Shown here piece after piece: positions 55,464 through 64,000 of a stretch of DNA of 64,000 bases. The notes beneath the pieces are model-generated. The model was not told where the DNA came from. It was given only the letters and a program-made list of their open reading frames with translations, and did not search any database. Made by a program: the position numbers and the translations under genes. Location: NCBI GenBank assembly GCA_023627715.1, contig JAMAHW010000026.1, forward strand, positions 124,001 to 188,000, written 5' to 3'. The stretch's first letter is position 1; the number at the start of each line of letters is the position of its first letter. The DNA comes from Periconia sp. R9002 (taxonomy: Eukaryota; Ascomycota; Dothideomycetes; Pleosporales; Periconiaceae).

Positions 55464-58400
55464 ACACATTCCACTCTGAAGAAGTCCTCAACACATGTGC
55501 AAGGACTACGATGGAAAAATTCTCTGCAAAACACAAATTTCCAAACAAGACCTGTTTGATGGATCACCGAGAAGTTCTCAAGCATACGTTTTGTCCTTTG
55601 GTCATTTGAAAAATCGCTGCTGCTGCAGCAAGTGAAGGGGCGGTGAACAGTCTGCCCACCACACACCTTTCTATCTCTTTTTGTTTTTGCTTTTTATCTC
55701 TTCCGGTTGTGTTTGTCGCTTTCTTGGACATAGGACATTCGCACCACATCCAAATAGGTTTTTTTTCTTTTCACAAAGGGGGTTATGCATAGCATTGGCG
55801 CATGTGATGGGACATAGCATGGCATGGAAAACAGGAATTTTGGGATCCCTTTTTTCTTTTCTTATCTCCTCCTTTTTGCACGCCCATTTTTTTTCTTGCT
55901 TTGCTAGAGAACCAAAAAAGAGATACCCACATGTGTATGTGTCTGAGTATGAGTATGTACGTATCTTGTGTTTTGGTGGCAAAATTTTTTTTCTTTCTTT
56001 CCTCTCTGGGCACATTTTTTTGGTCTAGAGGGATTATGGAAAGGGAAAATTTGGTTGCCTTCGATCTCCCCCATGTTCCGAGTTATGGTTCATTTAATGT
56101 GAGCATTGTCCGGGTCAGGGGGGATACACGAACGATAGGATTAAACAAAAAAATGCAAAGTCTGCGAAAATACTGTGTTTGTATGTCTGCCTTGTCGTTA
56201 GGTATGTGAACATTACAATAGTGGCATCTTGTACCAGAGAATGTAGGTCAAACCTACTACTAACACCCGTCTGTGTGTGTGATTTCTTCCCGGATATATG
56301 GAGATGCCTTGAACCATCGATCCATAACGTATACATAAAACCATCTACCAGAAAGAGTCTATCCCCGGGGTGTCCCATTCACTCCTATGCAGGGCGTGGT
56401 GTAGATACACATTCGCTTTGATCAAGTCACTCGACGAAGATCATACAGTCTGCAAAGCTAGAATAGATAAACATTCCCTTTGATCATACGTTGATAACCT
56501 CTTTTCTCTTTACGTGCATATATGATGTTAGGCCACAAAGCGACAAAACGTCAGTGTGTGAGGGAAGGGTGTATGGATGGGTGGAACGTTTGTAAGTAGT
56601 CTTTGTGATATGGGTTAACTGGTACTTTCTTCATGTTATAAAGAGATTTGTAAGGATGGATTAGGGAGAGAGACTATGATTATTGTTTGCTGGGGTACGA
56701 GGAGACGGCGGTGTTGAGCTTAAGCGGGAGATAGGAGAGACAGTGGAATCATAAGAGACGTAGAAGCTGCTCTTTGTCGACTACTTACTTTCGTCTAAGA
56801 TTCCGGTTTGCCAGTGGCTTTTATTATGTACGCGGTTAGACATATGGTATTTTGCTGTGTAGGTGGGTCTCTCATATGTCGTATCATGGCATACAGTTTG
56901 ATAAGAATGGAAATGGTGGAATGGATAGAGAGTTCATCGTCAACTCCGTCTTGAATGTTCTCTTTTGATAGTAGCTGAGTTTTGCGAGATATAAAGGGTG
57001 GAGTGTACAAAACTAGCATTCCCCGAGCGAATATGCTACAACTTCGACGTACTAGAAAGGCAGCTTCTCCTCTTCCCCTTGTTCTGGCTGGAGTATTACG
57101 CGTCTATCTTTATTTTGGAACATGGCGATTATCGTAAGCCCACACAAACTATCCGCTACGCTCACACAAACACTGCAAATTTTCCCTGCGTAATCCATTC
57201 CCTTCCCTTCCCGCCCTGCAATCATTCTACATGCACCCCAGACTCCAAGAGGTAAGACATAATAATCAACCACCTTTCCAAACCCCATCCAACCTAGCAC
57301 AACTTCCGTCCCAGAGAAACACGGTTCCGACAGGCCCATATACTCCCCTATCCTGCAGCACCCGCATTAGCGTTACCGAACACCTCTTTCTTCCCTCGAC
57401 ACGAATCCATCATCACTACTCAAGCGTCCCTTCACCCCTGAGCTCCATAACCTCCAGTAATTTCGGACACTTTGTTCCAGTTCTCCCGTCCCATGCCGTG
57501 CAACGTCGCGTGGGCGGGGCGGGACATCAAAGGGGTTGGTTGGAAGTATCGTGTGGTCAAATGCTGTGACGGTTGGGTATATGCATGCAGTTGCGGATTA
57601 GGTAAAAGGTGTTTTAGGGGCACCTTGTTACAGATAGAATGGGTGGGGACGACGGGAGTTGCGGGAGTGTTGCGTTTGGGGATTTGGACAGGGTGGTAAG
57701 TTCGTTCTGAACAGGTGCTGGGTTATTGTGCGGCATGTTTGTATTCTAGGATGCGTTAGATGAAACAAAGATTGGAGGGTGGTAGGACTTTTCATTGCAG
57801 GTTTGTGTGTCTTTCTTTCGGAAATGATGTGTATTTCATTCGACTTGAAACTGGGCAAAGAAAATGTAAGGGAGAAGCTGAATTTACTAATGGTATTACT
57901 CTACGCAATCAAATACCTTGCTGTATTTCAAATGATTCCCACGTGTTATGCTACACTGCTTATCCCACGCGTGGTTTTTGTATAGCACAGAGATCAAGAT
58001 AAAACACACTCCATTTTCATGACGTACAAGGTATACATGTAAAACCAGCACAAAGACCCCGTTCTTCAACCGGGGCAACGAATAATCCATCAATAATACT
58101 TACAAGACGAGAGTAACTAGGGGAAGGTGGGACTTACGGGAGCCAGGGTCTAATGAATGGCCAAGTCACTGTGTCCATACTCGCACCACACCGTATCTTC
58201 TCCACCACAACCATGAAGGGATGGCCCAGCTGCATCTGCATGAACTGCCCAAGAAGAAAAATGCTACAGCACCGCCCCAATACCGCAGCATCCACACAGC
58301 ATGACCGTATCTCGCGTCCCGTCCCCAGCTCGCTAATGCTTGCTGCCCATCTAGATCGATCCGTTGCAGTGGGTCTTCTTTCTACGATTACCGGATTGCA

Positions 58401-61400
58401 GAGGGAGGAGGGGGGACCGAGAGGGGGTTGAGCGGCTGGCAGGGGCCGAAGATCTGGTCGATAAGAAAGGCTGGATTGTAGGCTACACACAAGCATGGTA
58501 AACAGAAGCGAGGTAGTACGAGGGCGCAAAAGGTGCGACTCGTGTGACCGTGATGGGTGCCTCTTAAGTGGGGCATATTGGTGCGAATAAAGACATCCGC
58601 GGAAATAATCTGGATGACGGTATACTAGGAGGAGATGATGTTTGATGGTGCTAAGATAGGGGTGCCGTTGAAAACCTGTTAGTTCATGTCGGCAGGTAGA
58701 GCCACGACAAGAAACGTGGGGGTTTATTTTCCTTCGTGGTCGTTTTTCTTGTGGTGATTGGGAGACGCTTTACGAATACGGCTTGATAGGCTCGATTTAT
58801 CTTGTTTGTGTACTCAAGTAGCTGACCGTATTCGCTCTATTCGCTCATGGTTACCGAGGCCGTGGTTAAGTGCGGTGTTACTAATTACGAGGTCTCGTCT
58901 TGGGGTTTCAGATGGGAAGGGTCCCTAGTTGCACACACCCACACGGGTTTTGTCTCGTTTCTGTCTCTCTTTGCATTTGGAATAATATGTATCGAGAGTT
59001 TCGTCGGATCATATTGCAATGGAAGCGTGACGCAAGTAAAGGTATCGGGTCCTGAATTCCGGTCGACTTCAGAGACGCAATGCGACGCATAAGAGTAATG
59101 TGTGATAGGACCGGCCCGCACATCGGGGATATACCGAGTGGGCGACGCAAAGGATACGAATTCTTGATACGGTACCCGATACCCTGGAATCATCGGCGTA
59201 GGACAAGAAGCAGAGTTGTTCAACTGTGGTTATGCATTTCGAGACAGGACGGCCCAATGGGGTTCCGGTCATCACCCATTCGTGTCTCCTGTCTGATACA
59301 CACATGCCTTCATACGCCCACCTCCACAACATTTCCTGTTGACAGTTATCAACAATCAGCACGTCGGACCGACTGGCTGGTATGATGCTCAGCGTGGCGT
59401 CCGTAGTACGGGTGCAAGGAGTGGGGTGGGAGTAGGTGACAGGGGTACAAGCAAGATGACACCTTTTTACGTCTAGGTTAAAAAAAGGGATTCGATTTGC
59501 TGACGATGGTCATGAGAATAACTAGTGAGTGGATGGTTCAGAAGCAGGCTCAAGCGACGATCTTTGCAACGCTTCCACTGCGTTTGCATAGCATCATGGC
59601 GTGAATAGAGAACATAGTCTTGCAATTACGCCCTGCTACCCACCAACTTCCGGTTTGGGATGCGTGAGCAGTTCCATTTCATGCTGCGCACTTACATGGC
59701 AGAAGATACCGAACGCCGTGTATACAAGGCCAAAGCGTCCGAAAAACGAGAGCCTCAATAGCGCGATAATGGCCCGAGCGGGACTGGTTTGCCAGTTGGA
59801 TGGCGGCCCCCTGTCTCGCTCAAAATAGATTATCGAATAGTATGTTGGTAAAGACTCACAGAGTGTTTGGGAGTGACCTACTCCAACTCGCCCTCCTGCC
59901 ACCGTTGCGATCTGGGTGCGAAACTCAGGACGACTGCAGGAGTCGACCCAACGTTGGAGAGTGCATTGCGATTGAGCCAGTAGGTATTTTCTGATCAATT
60001 CTAATCAAATTCCGCGTGGCCCGTCTTGGCGGAATAACTGTTGTGGCTGACAATGAAGAGAATTTTTTCTCAAAAGTGACTCACAGCCCGGCGCAATGTT
60101 GGAGGATTGAAAAAATCGGCGTGTGTGCAATCCGCGATTCCGTTGGAGCTGAGCAATGACGGCGGAGAAGGCGATGGATGATCAGATAGTTCTCACGAGC
60201 GGAGAGTGGAGGCCAATAAGGACAAAGGTAGACTAGTCTCTAGCGCATCAGTCACGTGTAGGGGGAGCGTGCGGCATGCGGCGGGGGCCGAGCGGCCGCG
60301 TGGGGTTACCAACCAACTTATCTTAGTCTCGGTTGATTAATTAGACTACATCTGCTGTAAGCCGGAAACGTGGACGAGGATTCACACCCATGATGGCTAT
60401 TTCTTGGACGAACAGGGGACAAAGACCAACTCTCATCCTCTCCCGCCTGTTGCTAAAGCACACTCTGCTGAACACACGCAATATATTCGTAATGCACCAC
60501 CTGGCACGATTCTCTTGGATCCTGTACAAGGTACGCTGAAAGGGGCCAAGCCTACGCTGCAGCCAGCTATGTACATCAGAGTTGTAACTGGTCGAGACAT
60601 TCTTCGACTGACTCGTCAAGCAAGCCTTAGTATGGAAATAAGATTCGAATGTCGCCAATGGGAATCCTACCGCATTAAATCCGCCTCGTAGCAAATTCTG
60701 TAAACTGTCCGTTACATGTTTCGGCCCGTCGCGAACGGTGTGCACGAAACTAGATGCATCCATCTATCTCAAGCAACATCATGTTAAAAGCGGCGGTGCA
60801 ACTGTGCCGATAGACAGGCTCCTATCCATCCTCTTCCTTCATGCTTACCAGCTAAAAAGGCAGAATAATCCCTCAGGACCTAGGCAGCTTCCCAATCCTC
60901 CTGGTGATCCGCTGAATGTTCCGATAAGCTACCAGAGTATCCCTGTCACCTCACTCCCACGCTGCGGCCCACTGACTATCCATTGATCTCATTACACAAA
61001 AACACTTAATTACATACCTCCCTATGCAATCATTTCCCCACGCCATTAGATTCGCACTTCTCTCCTATCAATACGCACTATCTCCCGTTCTCCGCATGGT
61101 CGTGACAAAAAATGACATATTTCGTGTTCTATAGCTCCAGCAACCCTCCATGTTGTTAAAATGAGGCGCAAATACGTCATGTCACGCAAACGGCAAGGCC
61201 AAACAAGTGAATAGGGAAAAAGGAATCAGGCGTCCAACAGCCCTGCTATTAGCCTCTGATGCTACCACGGCTACGCAATACTACGTCGTTCGCATTATAG
61301 GCATACGCTTGTTTGATCTACGACTAGATTTGTCGATCTGCAGATGGCCCCTAGTCTCCCTCCTATTAGCTACCTAGTAATCATCACCCTCGCCTCATCG

Positions 61401-63020
61401 CCTCACGACCACCGCCACCAAGAAATGAGGCTTGTACCCATGAACCGTCTCCATCTAATCTCAAATCTTTCGAAACCGAGCGGGAAAGGGATACAGCTCC
61501 TTTTCTCACTCACCTACTACACATCTTCGTATATGCACCTGGCGCATGCAACCCAGCTAGCGAATATTTCCCCAAAACTGACGCGCTTTGTCCCTTTCCA
61601 GGTCCCCTTTCCCAAACCCTTTGCCTTCAAACGCATAGATGGTTCTTCTCTCAGCACGCACGCGCACGCACGTCGATGTCATTGGATCCTTTCGCGCTTA
61701 TCGACCGCGCGCGCGCACACCACGCGGTGTAAGCTGGCTGGCGCAATGAGCCCAACGTGGGATATTTTCCGTTGGACCAAACACAACACGTCGCCGTCGC
61801 CTTCTCAACCGCCACTTTGTAAGTGTGACCCCTCGCCCATCCACTCCGCGGTCTGCCCACTTCCCTTGGTCAAAAAATCCCCAAACACATGTACCTAATC
61901 AGATCGAAATCGTAAGAAACCATCTGCTTCAAATCCTGCCGTCCACATGCCATCCCATGACGTGTAATGTTTACAGACTGTTTTTCCGTTGTGCCCTCGT
62001 GGGTTGGGAGGACTGCTGATTGGTTGGTCGGACTGGTTTGTCTGGAAAGGCATTGAAATCGGAATCTACCCGAGCTCGAGGGACCTCTCGGCCAAGTGAC
62101 TTCCCGTCCGTACAGTGTTTGTTGTGTACGTGCGCGCGTCTGCTTTCTGAGTAAGACGATCCTGTTGATGTTTGTATGGGGGATGAGGGGCTTGGCGATC
62201 ACAGACAGGCACATGGAGGCGAGGATCCTTGTGAACGGGAGTGTACGATTCAGGGGAAACGGTGTAGTTGCTGTACACTTATTGCACCGACGCAGTAAGG
62301 CGGTTTTTGCTAAACACTGCTGACCACCCTCTCTACGCAATGAAAGAACGTCGTAGAGAGAGAAAAACCACCACATTTTGATCAAACAACGGCAGTGGGA
62401 TGGAACATCTCAAACCGTGTATGCACATTTGAAATAAGAAACACAAACACCACATGCACCTCCCCACCTCAACCTCTCATTCCAGCCCAAAAGTCTAAAA
62501 ACCCCCATAACTCTACAACCAAACAGCCCCCAACACCAACAAACCTCCCCTCATCATCGGGGAAAAAAGTTTAACCCTCTCCCAAGAAAAATCTGCGCGA
62601 GACAAGGCTGAAAACGTTGCCACACCTTACCTACCCTTACCCAGCCATCAGTCACATCACCCCGGAACCCACTACTCGATAAGGCAGCCCGAACGTTGAG
62701 AAATAAAAGCAAAAAAGAAAAGGAAAGAAAAAAACATGTGCGTTTTGACCTGCGTGCGTTCTGACGCGCGTGCGTGTGTTGTGTTGCATTGCATTGCGTG
62801 CATGCTTCAGAAAAAAACGGTTCTCCGTGCGTGATTTGCGTCTTTTTTTTCCTTCCTTCCCGCGTTTCTTCGAGGGATGGCGGAGGTACATACGTCAAAG
62901 AGGTAATGCTGCCGCGGGCGCAAGGACGAGGGTTTCCAATGTTACGTTGGGCAGTTCGGGCTGGATCGAGTACCATGTGAAAGAGGGAAAAATACCGCAG
63001 AGGAGAGGTTGAGGGAGTAG

Positions 63021-63045
63021 GAAGGAAGGAAGGAAGGAATGAAGG
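63021..63045 (+). repeat. (GGAA)n microsatellite
   Basis: Purine-only tetranucleotide run GGAAGGAAGGAAGGAA with one imperfect unit at the right end. Confidence 0.8.
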
Positions 63046-63287
63046 CTAGCTACCTAAATCAAAGCATGGGGAGGGATAAGAAACGGTCCTCTGGGATGGA
63101 TGTGCTTTTGATTTGATGAGATTGATCGACATCTTTGTGTCTAGGTATCTATCAATCCTATCTATCTATCGTTGTTCGGTCATGACCGCCGTCTGATTCC
63201 CTATTCCAGAATCCCGTCTGTTGTAAAGTTCTCTCTCGTGCGTTCCGTTCGTTCCAGAAGATCAAATGTCAGTCAACGGCGAAGCCG

Positions 63288-63304
63288 GCGTGCGTGCGTG
63301 CGTG
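63288..63304 (+). repeat. (GTGC)n microsatellite
   Basis: Alternating purine-pyrimidine GCGTGCGTGCGTGC run; such sequence can adopt Z-DNA. Confidence 0.65.
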
Positions 63305-63796
63305 CACACAGGCGGTCGCGCGCGCCTTGTCCGGTGCTGCCTCGTGTGTGTGTTACGCACATACTCACAGCACAGATAGTTAGTTAGGTAGGTAGGATCT
63401 ACAGTACAATAGCTACAGTACCTGAATACCAAAAGGCTGACAGATAGCAAGAGCAGACAGGAACAGGGTATACCTTCTGAAACACGGTCATCTTTCCTTT
63501 AACACGTGGTGACTTTTGCTGTATACGGGGAAAGGCGGGAAAGAAAAGCACGGGCGTGCTGCTGGTGCAGGGGCGCGCGCGGATGGCGGGTAGGTTATGT
63601 AGGTCAGGTTAAAGGTAAGGTAGCTGGGGGGCGAGGGGGGAAGTAGGTAGGTGGCGCAATCAAGTTCACGGTCCCCCAAGGGAAAAAATTCTATAAATGT
63701 GGTCTGATGTTGACGACAAGGCGAACGGACGTTTTTGCCTAGGATTCGTTGATCTAGAACCCGATTGTTGGGTGCCCTTGTCGTCGGCCTTGCTAG

Positions 63797-63830
63797 CTGC
63801 TGCTGCTGCTGCTGCGATGGATGGATGGAT
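63797..63830 (+). repeat. (CTG)n followed by (ATGG)n microsatellite
   Basis: Six CTG units run straight into four ATGG units, a compound microsatellite. Confidence 0.8.
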
Positions 63831-64000
63831 TCCTTCTCCCAAACTTTGAAAATCCAAGCAGGTCGGGTTGGGGCTTGTGCTATTCGAAAAGAAAAATCCC
63901 ATCATCCTCATTTCTTCCCTCAGCTTTGGGATCCAGCAAGAATACGCAGGGTAGGTACATTGTACAACTATTTGGAAGAGAACAAAATAGGACAATGTTT

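Larger units (their letters stand above)
55464..64000. other. 8.5 kb region with no supported gene
   Basis: I looked on both strands for domain motifs, long exons and chains of exons with matching phases and found none. Frames such as 60,341-60,763 (minus), 61,344-61,898 (plus) and 62,554-62,976 (minus) lack protein-like composition. The stretch near 60,250-60,310 is GC-rich with a GCGGCCGC site. From about 61,600 onward GTGCG/CGCAC-type simple sequence, T-runs and tetranucleotide repeats are frequent. It could hold UTRs or non-coding transcripts of a gene beyond 64,000. Confidence 0.45.

Noticed and set aside
61344..61898. 184-codon frame in the gene-poor right end
   Set aside because: No domain, signal or intron support; composition like the surrounding non-coding sequence.
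63666..63995. Minus-strand frame with a poly-Ala run at the right edge
   Set aside because: The Ala run is the CTG microsatellite read in reverse; no other protein feature.

Overview
The window looks like nuclear DNA of a filamentous ascomycete (Pezizomycotina; Leotiomycetes is my guess). The evidence is genes cut by many 45-130 bp GT..AG introns with CTAAC-type branch sites, fungal-restricted families (NACHT/STAND protein, HET-domain protein, ERMES subunit MMM1, Bur1 kinase, Erf4), and wide intergenic spaces. I joined exons by eye from splice signals. For most multi-exon genes the joined exons sum to a whole number of codons and restore a family motif across the junctions.

Layout. 1-8.2 kb: a NACHT protein ending in four C2H2 zinc fingers (minus) head to head with a 12-exon SNF2/RING helicase of the Rad5/HLTF type (plus). 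8.6-12 kb (minus): a small Myb-like basic/acidic protein, an unrecognised 219-residue protein, and a 58-residue two-exon complex I subunit that is easy to miss. 12.5-21.6 kb is mostly housekeeping: BUR1 kinase, aspartate kinase HOM3, Arp2/3 subunit ARC18 divergent from clamp-loader subunit RFC3, then a Q-rich unknown protein with an internal 114 bp tandem repeat. After a 2.2 kb gap come a WHIM/DDT-like chromatin protein (plus) convergent with MMM1 (minus), a five-exon short-chain dehydrogenase, an Erf4/Golgin-A7 protein (minus), a 2.6 kb simple-sequence gap and a TM198/DUF4203-type membrane protein (minus). 40.1-46.3 kb: glutathione synthetase (minus), a nuclear-looking unknown protein with two SUMO-interaction-like motifs, and 5-aminolevulinate synthase with heme-regulatory CP motifs. 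46.8-55.5 kb: a short HET-domain gene and THO2 of the mRNA export THO complex. The last 8.5 kb (55,464-64,000) shows no gene I can support.

How genes relate. There is no operon or clear metabolic cluster. Several housekeeping genes share functional themes (replication RFC3; transcription/mRNA export BUR1, THO2, WHIM protein; mitochondria MMM1, complex I subunit, HEM1; amino acid and thiol synthesis HOM3, GSH2). The accessory-looking genes are the NACHT/zinc-finger and SNF2/RING pair at the left end and the HET gene at 46.8 kb, families linked in fungi to non-self recognition and genome defence. I recognised no tRNA, rRNA, CRISPR or intact transposon.
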